Shown: positions 52,471-60,620 of the stretch, piece by piece
Numbering within the stretch: position 1 is the stretch's first letter
Layout of the letters: each line of letters starts with the position of its first letter
Assembly: GCF_012584515.1 (NCBI RefSeq)
Contig: NZ_CP051461.1
Coordinates: forward strand, 852,001-916,000
Length of the DNA: 64,000 nt
From: Polaromonas vacuolata
GTDB lineage: Bacteria; Pseudomonadota; Gammaproteobacteria; Burkholderiales; Burkholderiaceae_C
Direction: 5' to 3'
Position numbers and translations under genes: made by a program
Notes under the pieces: generated by a model
The model's input: only the letters and a program-made list of their open reading frames with translations
Told to the model about the DNA's origin: nothing
The model's database searches: none

Positions 52471-53979
52471 TCACTTTGGGGTAAGCAAACCGCCTCGGCT
52501 TTGTTTGCCCCAAGTTTGCGTGCCGGTTAAAAAATAAAACCATCCCCAAGCTGCGCCTAGGTGACGTAAAAGCTGAAAACTAAACGGTTCAATCAACGCC
52601 GCTAGTAGCGCCAAGCCAAAACTGAGGCGATGAGTAGTGTGCGCTAGCTCGCCTTTATTGGCCTCGGTTTGAGCCCAACGCTGGTACAAATAAACCGACC
52701 ATAAGTGAAACACCAGATCAATCGCAATCTTGCTGCCTATCACCCAGCCGACCGGGGCCAACACACCTAGCGAGCCTTTGAGCAAAAAGTAAATGAGTAA
52801 AAAGAAAGCCGTTAATCCATACAAGGGTTGCAACGTATCCACCGCTTTGACCGGTAGCATGGCCAAGCCCAGCCAGCCGTGGCGGCGGTCGCCCACCATA
52901 TCGCGATACCAAAATTGAGTTTGCAAAAAGCCGCCAAACCAACGCCTGCGTTGACGTAAAAACGCACCTATAGTGCTGGGTGCCTCAGTACGGGCGCGGG
53001 CTGTGCCCAACACGCGAGTGGTCCAGCCGCGCCCAGCAAGCATGCCAAAGCGTCGCAAACGGTGAATCAACTCGTAATCTTCGACCAAACAGTCCGGGTC
53101 AAAGCCGCCAACTTCTATCACAGCGCTACGCCTAAAGCCGGCAAACGCGCCGGATATAAGCAACAAGCTGTTGACCTGCATCCAGGCATAGCGGGATAAA
53201 AAGTTACGTATGTATTCGTAGGTTTGAAACCATTGAAACAAACGTCCACTGAGCGAGGCATCGCACACGGGAGTGAGCACCCCGGTAGCGGCGACTAAAT
53301 TAGGCTCGTTTGAGAATGCGTCGCGCACTGAGCCAATGGCTTGGGCTTCCAGCAAGGTGTCGCCGTCTACCGTGAGGACTATGTCTGTGTGCATCTGCAC
53401 AATAGATGCGTTCAGCGCAACGGCTTTGCCGCCATGCGGCAGACGCAGCCAGCTAATCGTTGGATGGGTTGGGCTAGCTGCGCTCATCAATCCCATATCC
53501 GGCGGCGTCAAGCCGTAGAGTTCGAGCATGACGCTGGCAGTCGCGTCGCTAGAGCCATCATCAGCCACTACGATTTGGTCGGGCGGGTCGATTTGCGCCA
53601 ACAGCGCAGCAAGCGTTATGGGCAGCACAAGCGCTTCGTTGTGGGCAGCCACAATGACGCCCAAACTAGCTCGGTTGGCTGGCTTAGTTAGATTTGTTGG
53701 GGCGAGACTTTGATCGTTGTCGGTAAAGGCAAAGGGCAGGCTGCCGCCAGCCAAGTCAAAGGTTTTCCAAAACACAAACACCAGTAGCAGAGTGTCGTAA
53801 GTCACATACGCAATGCCGGTAGACCAAGCGAGCGCACCGCTGTAGCGAAAAGCCATGGCAAACAAAAACACCCATAACAAGACAATGCTTAGGTGAATAA
53901 TTACCGCACGCAGCGGCGTTGGCGGAGGGCTGTAGCGCGGCGACGCAGCCTTAAGAGACAACGAAAGTGATGACAGCAA
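52471..53979 (-). CDS. Family 2 membrane glycosyltransferase (PgaC-like)
   Basis: Processive GT-A glycosyltransferase of 502 residues. Two N-terminal helices (about 25-65) precede the catalytic domain with VVADDGSSDATASV near 135 and VLTVDGDTLLEAQAI near 195 (D-x-D type metal site), VEDYELIHRLRRFG near 305 (general base) and RQRRRWFGG near 345 (Q/R-x-x-R-W). Three or four helices follow. This layout is that of poly-N-acetylglucosamine or related polysaccharide synthases. No partner genes (deacetylase, export porin) are adjacent, so the product is unknown. Confidence 0.82.
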   Translation of the reverse strand: MLSSLSLSLKAASPRYSPPPTPLRAVIIHLSIVLLWVFLFAMAFRYSGALAWSTGIAYVTYDTLLLVFVFWKTFDLAGGSLPFAFTDNDQSLAPTNLTKPANRASLGVIVAAHNEALVLPITLAALLAQIDPPDQIVVADDGSSDATASVMLELYGLTPPDMGLMSAASPTHPTISWLRLPHGGKAVALNASIVQMHTDIVLTVDGDTLLEAQAIGSVRDAFSNEPNLVAATGVLTPVCDASLSGRLFQWFQTYEYIRNFLSRYAWMQVNSLLLISGAFAGFRRSAVIEVGGFDPDCLVEDYELIHRLRRFGMLAGRGWTTRVLGTARARTEAPSTIGAFLRQRRRWFGGFLQTQFWYRDMVGDRRHGWLGLAMLPVKAVDTLQPLYGLTAFFLLIYFLLKGSLGVLAPVGWVIGSKIAIDLVFHLWSVYLYQRWAQTEANKGELAHTTHRLSFGLALLAALIEPFSFQLLRHLGAAWGWFYFLTGTQTWGKQSRGGLLTPK

Positions 53980-54241
53980 AACACAGCCCTAGCCAAAAAT
54001 GAAAGTGAAATGGAAAGATTCGAAATGCAATAAGCGCTTAGCTAAATTGCAGTGCTAATGGTTTTTGTCGTTGGTAGTTGTTTGTCAACTGCAAACGCTT
54101 AGCACGACTACCGCATCTTTGTGAGGCTGATCTGCTGTTCGATAAAAGTGGGTCTCGTATTCGATCGTTATCAAACACTTAAGACACCAAGCTGTTATCT
54201 TCAGCAATTGTTGTACTTGTTGTGTTTGTAAATGTAAGTGT

Positions 54242-54859
54242 ATGACGAGCAATCTTCACTACACACTTTTAATCACCCTTATGGCGTCTATCTCTACTGT
54301 CTCCACCAACACTCGGTACACCCGCACCGCCATGGTTTTTCATTGGTTAGTCGCATTGCTAATCAGTGCAAATATTCTTTTGATTTGGATCGTGGACTTG
54401 CTGCCCGACGAGCGTCAGCGCTTGGCTATTGACACGCATAAGTCACTGGGTATCACCGTGTTGGGGCTGGCTGTTTTACGATTGTTGTGGCGCTTTGCAC
54501 ATCAACCTCCTGAGTTGCCGGGCAGCTACGCTCGCTGGGAACGCCGTGCCTCTAAAGTCGCCCACGGACTGCTTTACGCCTTGATTTTTTTAATGCCCTT
54601 GTCTGGCTGGCTACATGACTCAGCCTGGAAGGACGCGGCCACTCACCCTATGCAATTGTTTGGTTTGGTGCCGTGGCCGCGCATTAGTCTGATCATGAAC
54701 TTAGAGCCCGCCACCAAAGAAATGCTGCACGACGCATTTGGTGCACTGCACGAATGGGCTGGCTTTACGCTATATGCCTTGTTTGCCTTGCATGTTGCTG
54801 GCGCGCTAAAACATCAATGGCGCGACAAACATAAAGAGTTGCAGCGGATGTGGTCTTAA
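54242..54859 (+). CDS. Cytochrome b561-type protein
   Basis: Inner-membrane di-haem cytochrome b of 205 residues with four hydrophobic helices. Haem-ligand histidines are expected in AMVFHWLVALLISAN near 31, AIDTHKSLGITVLGLAVLR near 63, ASKVAHGLLYALIFLMPLSG near 103, and FTLYALFALHVAGALKHQWR near 175. It passes electrons from the quinone pool to periplasmic acceptors. The start may be the ATG at 54242 or 54281 (MASISTVSTN); no strong ribosome site decides. It stands alone. Confidence 0.85.
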   Translation: MTSNLHYTLLITLMASISTVSTNTRYTRTAMVFHWLVALLISANILLIWIVDLLPDERQRLAIDTHKSLGITVLGLAVLRLLWRFAHQPPELPGSYARWERRASKVAHGLLYALIFLMPLSGWLHDSAWKDAATHPMQLFGLVPWPRISLIMNLEPATKEMLHDAFGALHEWAGFTLYALFALHVAGALKHQWRDKHKELQRMWS

Positions 54860-55026
54860 ATAAAACTGTTGTGAGTCAACGGCAAGATTTTTTTAGCCTC
54901 GATATTTCGTGACTTTTAAAGCCAGTCATAGTGACGTATGCAATGCGCAACCTTTAAATAAAAACGCCAGTAGATAAGTTTGACTGCTTGGTAGGCGTTG
55001 AATGTTTATTTTTAGGTAAATTAAAA

Positions 55027-55042
55027 GCCACTCTAAGGTGGC
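55027..55042. terminator. Bidirectional terminator hairpin
   Basis: GCCAC (55027-55031) pairs with GTGGC (55038-55042) over a 6-base loop; T-rich runs follow on both strands (TTTATTTTTTT rightwards, TTTTAATTT leftwards). It lies beyond the outer-membrane protein stop and after the cytochrome gene. Confidence 0.6.
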
Positions 55043-55079
55043 CATTTATTTTTTTAGAATTTTTAATTTAATTTAAAAA

Positions 55080-55661
55080 TCAGAATTTATAGCCAACGCC
55101 AAAATTAAAGCCGTTGACCGTTTCCTTATCTTTGTTCAGATATTGCATGTAGTCTGCATTCAATGAAATCTTAGGCGTGATTGCGTAGCTAACACCTGCA
55201 CCATATGAAAAACTACTCCAGCTGCCGGTGCTAGTGTCGGCGGTATCAGAGACGGTAGATTTCGTACTTGCAAAACCTACGCGACCAAAAATTTCTATTT
55301 CGTTATTGAGCTTAATCTTAGGTTTTAGATATAAGCCGAGCGCATTGTTTATTTTAAAATTTGCATTCGCAACGCTTTGACCGTTAGCGGTGATTGAGGA
55401 GGTACCAACGCCAAAAGCGACCATGCCTTCGACGGCTAGATTGGGATTGAATTCGTAACCCACAATACCGCGCAGTGCAGAAGGCTTTGTCTCAATGTTA
55501 AAGCCCCTCCGGTCTATTTCAACCGTGGTTGCGGTGTACGCGAGTTCAACATAAGTTTGAGCTTGTGCTGCTGCACATGCCAATAGGGTTGCTGAGACGA
55601 GAATGATTTTTTCATGAATAAATTCAAATTGAAGTTGATAAGGGTTTGAATTCTGAATCAA
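55080..55661 (-). CDS. Outer-membrane beta-barrel protein, start codon out of frame
   Basis: Small porin-like barrel. From 55600 the frame reads IILVSATLLACAAAQAQTYV, a signal peptide with AQA cleavage site, followed by about 170 residues with alternating beta-strand pattern, ending NGFNFGVGYKF with terminal Phe, the outer-membrane insertion signal. The expected start, ATG at 55615 followed by an A tract (55607-55612), is one base out of frame: it has six A residues where seven would give MKKIILVS. The open frame can only start upstream at 55661, adding an odd 15-residue leader. A frameshift, slippage switch or sequencing error is likely. Confidence 0.7.
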   Translation of the reverse strand: MIQNSNPYQLQFEFIHEKIILVSATLLACAAAQAQTYVELAYTATTVEIDRRGFNIETKPSALRGIVGYEFNPNLAVEGMVAFGVGTSSITANGQSVANANFKINNALGLYLKPKIKLNNEIEIFGRVGFASTKSTVSDTADTSTGSWSSFSYGAGVSYAITPKISLNADYMQYLNKDKETVNGFNFGVGYKF

Positions 55662-56081
55662 TTCTTACTAATTGATCAATAACAAAACACTTAGATTGTC
55701 TTGTTTGGACAACAACAAAGTATTCATTTAGAAAATTTCGGCATGAATAACCGTGAATAAACAGTCTTGATGATTGGTTTTTTTAACTTGTTGAAGCTGC
55801 AATTTAGATTGCAACATGCGGTCATAAATGAGTGAAATATTCATCAGTTTTCTCGCGATACACCTAAATTTTTTTTCGTCGCACTCTCATCAAGGTCGTA
55901 CACATCACGGCTGATATTTAAACGGCGTTTAAAAATGCAAAACGGCTTTATTTTTTTGGTCTAAAAAAAAGAATATCTTGCTTCTAGATAACCGGGAATT
56001 TCATCTGCTTCAAACCTTAGCAAGTTAAGATGTTTATCAAGATGCCGCCCAAAAGCTGACGAAAAACCAGGACGACAAAGA
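55662..56081. other. Divergent promoter region, no gene seen
   Basis: About 420 AT-rich bases between the outer-membrane protein and the sigma factor gene. Long A and T runs are present near 55870-55970. I found no convincing TGTAA/CGACTA-type promoter for the sigma operon here. AGGA at about 56069 serves as its ribosome site. Confidence 0.4.
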
Positions 56082-56711
56082 ATGAAGCAAGAGTTAAATA
56101 ATGAGAAAAATAGCGTTGCGGGTGAGACATCCTTGCTGATAGATGCCCAATTTCTTGAACTGCTGCGCCAGCAAATGCATAAATTTGCAACACAACAACT
56201 ATCCGACAGCGACTTGGCTGAAGATGCGGTGCAAGAAGCTTTAGTGGGTGCGCTTAAAAACGCCAAATCTTTCACCGGTCGCGCGTCGCTTAAAACTTGG
56301 GTCTTTGCTATTTTAAAAAATAAAGTTGCCGATGTATTGCGGCAAAAGCAGCGCTTGGTCTACACCGGCAGCCTAATACGTGAGGACGATGACAACGAAG
56401 ATTTATCCGAGCTTTTTAATGCCAAGGGATTTTGGCAAATCGACGAGCGACCTTCGACTTGGGGGAATCCGCAAGAATTACTGCATCAGGGGCAGTTTTG
56501 GAAGGTGTTTGAACTTTGCCTAGAAAATCTGCCGGGCATGCAAGGTCGTGTTTTTATGATGAAAGAATTCATCGAACTAAATTCGAATGAAATTTGTACT
56601 GAAGCCAACATTACAGTGAGTAACCTCAACGTGTTGCTATACCGTGCCCGTTTGCGCTTGCGCGAATGCTTGGAAGACCGCTGGTTTAAGTCCGAAAGTG
56701 CTGCATGTTAA
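56082..56711 (+). CDS. ECF-type sigma factor
   Basis: RNA polymerase sigma factor of 209 residues, group IV. Region 2 is DAVQEALVGALKNAKSFTGR with KTWVFAILKNKVADVLR (about 48-88), region 4 is GRVFMMKEFIELNSNEICTE and NVLLYRARLRLRECLE (about 160-200). Region 3 is missing, as in ECF factors. It overlaps a zinc-finger anti-sigma gene by seven bases, the usual pair. Closest neighbours on the other strand are the bufferin operon, a frequent target of ECF factors, so it may respond to metal stress; that link is inferred. Confidence 0.85.
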   Translation: MKQELNNEKNSVAGETSLLIDAQFLELLRQQMHKFATQQLSDSDLAEDAVQEALVGALKNAKSFTGRASLKTWVFAILKNKVADVLRQKQRLVYTGSLIREDDDNEDLSELFNAKGFWQIDERPSTWGNPQELLHQGQFWKVFELCLENLPGMQGRVFMMKEFIELNSNEICTEANITVSNLNVLLYRARLRLRECLEDRWFKSESAAC

Positions 56712-56947
56712 ATTGTAAAAATGCGACGCGATTAATTTCTGAATCGCAAGAAAGAGAGTTAATGCTGCGGGAGAAAATGCCGCTAAAAGTCCATCTCATG
56801 ATGTGTTCGGCTTGCAATAACTTCAAATTACAAATGCCATTTTTAAGTCAGGCCATGCGTTCTTTCTCTCAATGGGAAGGTGTTGACGCCGATGACAATA
56901 TTTTTAAGACCGTCAAGCCATCTAGGCAAGACAATCTAGATAAGTAA
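56705..56947 (+). CDS. Zinc-finger anti-sigma factor (short)
   Basis: Cytoplasmic protein of 80 residues. HLMMCSACNNF (about residues 30-40) supplies H-x3-C-x2-C, the zf-HC2 anti-sigma motif, with Cys4 near the N-terminus. It has no membrane helix, so it is a soluble zinc-binding anti-sigma of the ZAS type that could sense oxidation or thiol-binding metals directly. It overlaps the sigma gene by seven bases. Confidence 0.78.
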   Translation: MLNCKNATRLISESQERELMLREKMPLKVHLMMCSACNNFKLQMPFLSQAMRSFSQWEGVDADDNIFKTVKPSRQDNLDK

Positions 56948-56981
56948 ACCCAATGTTCAAACTTCAAAGTCGGGTCTGAAT

Positions 56982-57587
56982 ATGTTGGATCGCCAGGCGA
57001 CTGCCTTGATAAAACCCGCTGTTTTGTATCTGGCGAAACTGGTTAAACGCGCAGGTATTACGGCGAATCAAATTAGCCTGATGGGTTTTTTGATTGGTAT
57101 GGCAGCTGCTTTTTTGATTGCAAACAGTGCTTATTTAACTGGCGCTGTAGTGATACTTTTGTCTCGAAGTTTGGACGCATTAGACGGCGCTGTCGCCCGC
57201 TTGAGCAAACCTACTGATGTGGGCGGGTTTCTCGATATTGCTTTTGACTTTTTGTTCTACGCCAGTATTCCCTTGGCTTTTGCGTTGAGCGATCCAGAGC
57301 GCAATGCGTTGCCTGCTGCTGTAATTTTGGCGGCATTTATAGGTACGGGTTCTAGTTTTTTAGCCTTTTCCGTTATTGCTACAAAGCGCGGCATGACTAG
57401 TCTTGACTACCCTGATAAGTCTTTTTTCTTTTTGGGCGGTCTAACTGAGGCGACGGAAACTTTAATCTGTTTTATCGCCATGTGTGTTTATCCAGAATTT
57501 TTTATCGAACTGGCTTACGGCTTTTCCGCCTTGTGCGCCATCACCACTGTCACACGCATTTGGTGGGGCTATAAGGCGTTTTCATAA
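56982..57587 (+). CDS. CDP-alcohol phosphatidyltransferase family protein
   Basis: Membrane enzyme of 201 residues with about six helices. The family motif D-x2-D-G-x2-A-R-x7-G-x3-D-x3-D is complete in DALDGAVARL and GGFLDIAFD near residue 65-90. It transfers a phosphatidyl-type group from a CDP-lipid or an alcohol phosphate; the exact substrate is unknown. It follows the anti-sigma gene by 34 bases and may share its transcript, which would tie membrane lipid change to the same stress signal. Confidence 0.85.
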   Translation: MLDRQATALIKPAVLYLAKLVKRAGITANQISLMGFLIGMAAAFLIANSAYLTGAVVILLSRSLDALDGAVARLSKPTDVGGFLDIAFDFLFYASIPLAFALSDPERNALPAAVILAAFIGTGSSFLAFSVIATKRGMTSLDYPDKSFFFLGGLTEATETLICFIAMCVYPEFFIELAYGFSALCAITTVTRIWWGYKAFS

Positions 57588-57616
57588 ATCTTATTTTTTT
57601 TGAACGATTAGCCGTT

Positions 57617-58123
57617 TCAAATTTTATGTCGGGCAATCCAATGGTCAATAGACAATTTTCCCGGGCCATAAACCATTAAGAACAGTAGCACAGCAGCCCA
57701 GGTGCCGTGGGTAGGGTAGGCGCCGGGATACACCAGTAGCTGTATCGTCATGGTCATACCTAGCAAGGCTAATGCCGACAAGCGCGTGGCCAATCCCAAC
57801 AAGATGAGTGCGGGAAACAAATGCTCCGCAAAAGCCGCTATTGGAGCGGCTATTTCGGGTGAGATGAACGGCAGTTGATATTCACTTTCAAACAAAAATT
57901 TCGCCGAATCAGACAGTCGTGGCCAACCCAAACTTATATTGCCACTAACGATATTGAGCACAAAGCCTTCGACCTTGGTTTGGCCTGATTGCCAAAACAC
58001 AGCAGCAATCGAAAAGCGTGCAATAAAAGCGATCAAGGTGTGCGGTATACGGCTGCAAAGATGCACAAATGTTTGCGTCAAATTAACGAGAAGATTGCGG
58101 CTTGTGGTGGCGTTAGGCTTCAT
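57617..58123 (-). CDS. DoxX-family membrane protein of the bufferin operon
   Basis: Inner-membrane protein of 168 residues with four helices (about 28-50, 80-100, 108-125, 140-157). Family features are FIARFSIAAVFWQSGQTKVE near 34 and AAFAEHLFPALILLGLATRL near 95. It is the last gene of the DUF2282-DUF692-DUF2063-DoxX operon and overlaps the DUF2063 gene by four bases. The same four-gene set in Cupriavidus metallidurans is known as gig (gold-induced). Its role may be in redox or precursor export, not proven. Confidence 0.83.
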   Translation of the reverse strand: MKPNATTSRNLLVNLTQTFVHLCSRIPHTLIAFIARFSIAAVFWQSGQTKVEGFVLNIVSGNISLGWPRLSDSAKFLFESEYQLPFISPEIAAPIAAFAEHLFPALILLGLATRLSALALLGMTMTIQLLVYPGAYPTHGTWAAVLLFLMVYGPGKLSIDHWIARHKI

Positions 58124-58893
58124 GGTTTTATGTCTTTGTTAGAAATATTAGTGATGAGTTTTAGCCTAATCAAGCTCGCTAATAGGGTGCCCAAATCAAA
58201 GTCTTGATCGTGTTCTGTAGCGTTATCTGCCGCTAGTGCTAGACCTTCGCCCGTCATCAGTTGCGCAATAAATATGCCGTCAGCGCGGCTTAAATGTTGC
58301 AGGTCAACCTGCAGCTCTTGCCTGTAGATCAGCACTGTTTGCGCCACTGTGGGGTCTACTGTTTCCATCGCCAGTATGTCTTGATGTGCGGCCCATAGCG
58401 ACCACACGGCATGCGAAGACTGCAGTAATTGCACCGAGGGGTGAAGCACGATTTTCAGTTCTGCCAGTGCCTCTGGATTGGCCAGTGCTTGGCCTAACAT
58501 TTGCTGCGTCACTGGTTCTGCATCAGCGGCGTGATAGGCACTAAGCCTATGCATTTCTAGCCTTGCCACGTCAGGCAGATACGCCAGTGAGCGCGCCGGT
58601 GGGAAGGTCTGAATAAAATCTGCGAAACTTAAACCCAGCCACGTGAGTACTCGGGTTTTGACTGGATTGGTTTGTATGAAGACGCGTGCCATAGCCCGAA
58701 AAAATTCCTCACCTACCAGCGCCTTGGTAACTGGAAATGTGTCGGCCAGTGCATCAACTAATGAGACCACCACGTTGTTGCGATAGACCGCAAATCTGAC
58801 GGCGGGATCAGATCCATTCCAGCAATATAAATCGTTGGGTACGGCTAATTGAGCATCGAGCAAGGCGCGAGAAAAGTAGGCTTGATCGCTCAT
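58120..58893 (-). CDS. bufC: DUF2063 partner protein of the MNIO enzyme (BufC-like)
   Basis: Protein of 257 residues. The N-terminal DUF2063 domain shows [20 protein letters not shown] near 34 and [10 protein letters not shown] near 63, family marks once called a DNA-binding domain but now seen as the partner that helps the DUF692 enzyme recognise the peptide. A C-terminal helical domain (about 120-250) follows. It overlaps bufB and the DoxX gene by four bases each, so the three are made together. Confidence 0.85.
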   Translation of the reverse strand: MSDQAYFSRALLDAQLAVPNDLYCWNGSDPAVRFAVYRNNVVVSLVDALADTFPVTKALVGEEFFRAMARVFIQTNPVKTRVLTWLGLSFADFIQTFPPARSLAYLPDVARLEMHRLSAYHAADAEPVTQQMLGQALANPEALAELKIVLHPSVQLLQSSHAVWSLWAAHQDILAMETVDPTVAQTVLIYRQELQVDLQHLSRADGIFIAQLMTGEGLALAADNATEHDQDFDLGTLLASLIRLKLITNISNKDIKP

Positions 58894-59762
58894 GGTGCGG
58901 GATAAAGCAAAGCTAGCTGCTGATCCGCAAGCGCGACTTCTGCCACCAGCATGGACAGTGGCGGGACATCGTTATCGCGCTCTATCAATGTGGCAACCGG
59001 CCCTGTTAACTCAAGTGCGTGCGCATATAAATCCCACACAGCTCGGCTCACTGGGCTGCCGTGGCTGTCAATCAATAAGCGATCGCCCGCCGCATCGATT
59101 TGTTCGGCAAAGCCCGCTAGGTGAATCTCGCCCACTTGTGCCAACGGCAGGGCGCGCAAGCTAGCGACGGGGTCGCGGTGATGGTTGATACTTGAGACGT
59201 AAACGTTATTCACATCTAACAGCAAACCGCAACCCGTGCGCCGCACTACTTCTGTGATGAAGCTAGCCTCGTCCATGGTCGACGTTGAAAACTCCACATA
59301 AGTGGCTGGATTCTCCAGCAACATGCGCCGTTTTAAATGTGATTGCACTTGGTCTATATGTTCGCAAACCCGCTCTAGCGTGGCTTGTGTAAGGGGAAGC
59401 GGCAGTAAGTCGTTTAAATAAGTATCACCGTGGCTTGACCAAGCCAAATGTTCAGAAAAAGAATCGGGCTGATATCGCTCTAGCAAGAGCTTGAGCGCAT
59501 TTAAATGTCCCTTATCTAAGGGCGTCTCAGCGCCAATCGATAGCGCAACGCCATGGATGGAGAGGGGATAGTTCTCGCGGATTCGGGTCAGGTAATGGTG
59601 AAAAGGACCACCTGCGACCATAAAATTTTCAGCATGTACTTCAAAAAAGCCAACCTCTAGTCGACTATCAAGTACATCCTGAAAATGCCCTGACTTCAAA
59701 CTTGTACCCGCGCGCTTAGGCAAAGTAGTCAAGGGTGCAGCACTCGACTTGTTAAGATTCAT
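58890..59762 (-). CDS. bufB: DUF692 multinuclear iron oxidase (MNIO, BufB-like)
   Basis: TIM-barrel iron enzyme of 290 residues that modifies cysteines of the bufferin precursor (thiooxazole formation in studied cases). Expected metal ligands are visible in order: [10 protein letters not shown] near 68, [10 protein letters not shown] near 104, [16 protein letters not shown] near 177, [11 protein letters not shown] near 213, [10 protein letters not shown] near 230 and [10 protein letters not shown] near 264. All look intact. It lies between the precursor and BufC genes and overlaps the latter by four bases. Confidence 0.88.
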   Translation of the reverse strand: MNLNKSSAAPLTTLPKRAGTSLKSGHFQDVLDSRLEVGFFEVHAENFMVAGGPFHHYLTRIRENYPLSIHGVALSIGAETPLDKGHLNALKLLLERYQPDSFSEHLAWSSHGDTYLNDLLPLPLTQATLERVCEHIDQVQSHLKRRMLLENPATYVEFSTSTMDEASFITEVVRRTGCGLLLDVNNVYVSSINHHRDPVASLRALPLAQVGEIHLAGFAEQIDAAGDRLLIDSHGSPVSRAVWDLYAHALELTGPVATLIERDNDVPPLSMLVAEVALADQQLALLYPAP

Positions 59763-59818
59763 TCGAGTATTCCTAAAAATTTCAGGTGCTGCGTTAGAGG
59801 CGGTAGTGGCTTAATTGC

Positions 59819-60127
59819 TTAAGCCTTCTTAGCGGTGAAAGCTTCCAGTTGACCCATGCCAGTGGCTGAAGTTGACGATGGTGTTTTCAGGCAAGTACCG
59901 GTAGGAACCATTTTCCATGCATTGGCTTGAAAGTCGACTTTTGAAGTGCCTGCACATGTGGTGCCCGGGCCTGCAGCGCAGTCATTTTTTGCTTTCAGTG
60001 CGACGCCAAAACATTTCTCACCATTGCCAGCAGCAAGCGCTGGGGCTGCGGCCATTGTCATCGCTGCACCAAACGCCATGCTCAAGACCGCAGCGCGCGC
60101 GCATGCTGAGTTAGAAATTTTATTCAT
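59819..60127 (-). CDS. bufA1: Bufferin-type RiPP precursor (DUF2282, BufA1-like)
   Basis: Precursor peptide of 102 residues. A Sec signal peptide (residues 1-32, ending APALA) precedes a core with four cysteines at 39, 50, 58 and 79 (EKCFG, NDCAAG, TTCAGT, TGTCLK), the DUF2282 pattern. In studied bufferins these cysteines are modified by BufB and the peptide binds copper in the periplasm. The start is the ATG 60125-60127, since [15 protein letters not shown] is the family start. The tail after Cys79 is about 23 residues long, longer than usual. Confidence 0.88.
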   Translation of the reverse strand: MNKISNSACARAAVLSMAFGAAMTMAAAPALAAGNGEKCFGVALKAKNDCAAGPGTTCAGTSKVDFQANAWKMVPTGTCLKTPSSTSATGMGQLEAFTAKKA

Positions 60128-60165
60128 TTTGAAATCCATCCATTTATAAAAAGTTAATGAGATCA

Positions 60166-60189
60166 GCAAGGCTAAAAATTTAGCCTTGC
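60166..60189 (-). promoter_or_regulatory. Inverted repeat in the bufferin mRNA leader
   Basis: GCAAGGCTAAA (60166-60176) and TTTAGCCTTGC (60179-60189) are perfect 11-bp arms with a 2-base centre, 39-62 bases upstream of the bufA start. It lies at or just after the predicted transcription start, so it may be an operator or a 5' stabilising hairpin. No T run follows, so it is not a simple terminator. Confidence 0.5.
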
Positions 60190-60197
60190 CATGACTG

Positions 60198-60225
60198 TAG
60201 TCGCACCAGAGTTTGATTTATTACA
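60198..60225 (-). promoter_or_regulatory. Candidate ECF promoter of the bufferin operon
   Basis: On the minus strand TGTAAT (60225-60220) and CGACTA (60203-60198) are separated by 16 bases, an ECF-like pattern (AAC/AAT-containing -35, CGA-containing -10). It predicts a start near 60190 and a leader of about 60 bases. Assignment to the sigma factor at 56082 is inference. Confidence 0.5.
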
Positions 60226-60483
60226 CCGATTTAAGATGATTCTTTTTCATTTCATTTCCTTACAATTTATGTAGTACTTTATTATTAATTTGTATACATT
60301 TTTTATCTATCCTAATGTTGTTCGGAAAAAGCTTACACGTGTGGTCTTTGCGCTGTTTAGTGGGCGTTCAAGCCTAGCTTGGGATTGACCAAAGGGCAGA
60401 CTTTGGCGTTGCTGTCTGATTTTTTGTAGATCCTAGTGAGTCAAAGCTCGACAGTTGTCGTCACCTGATTTTTTCACGATCTA

Positions 60484-60501
60484 TCCCCGCAGCGGCGGGG
60501 A
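60484..60501. other. GC hairpin in the buf-phn intergenic region
   Basis: TCCCCGC (60484-60490) and GCGGGGA (60495-60501) form a perfect stem with a 4-base loop. The remaining bases from 60226 to 60544 are AT-rich and hold no gene that I can see. Confidence 0.4.
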
Positions 60502-60544
60502 GATAAAAGCTATTAACCGACTCCGAAAGAAATATTGACTGTGA

Positions 60545-60573
60545 TGTAACAATTGGCGTAATTCAAACGACTA
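60545..60573 (+). promoter_or_regulatory. Candidate ECF-like promoter of the phn operon
   Basis: TGTAAC (60545-60550) and CGACTA (60568-60573) are separated by 17 bases, closely resembling the bufferin promoter candidate on the other strand. It lies 48 bases before the phnD-like start, with AAAGGA at 60607-60612 as ribosome site. Confidence 0.42.
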
Positions 60574-60620
60574 AAAGCAACCGGTCTATTGCCAGCAGTC
60601 GACCTTAAAGGAAACCCCCG

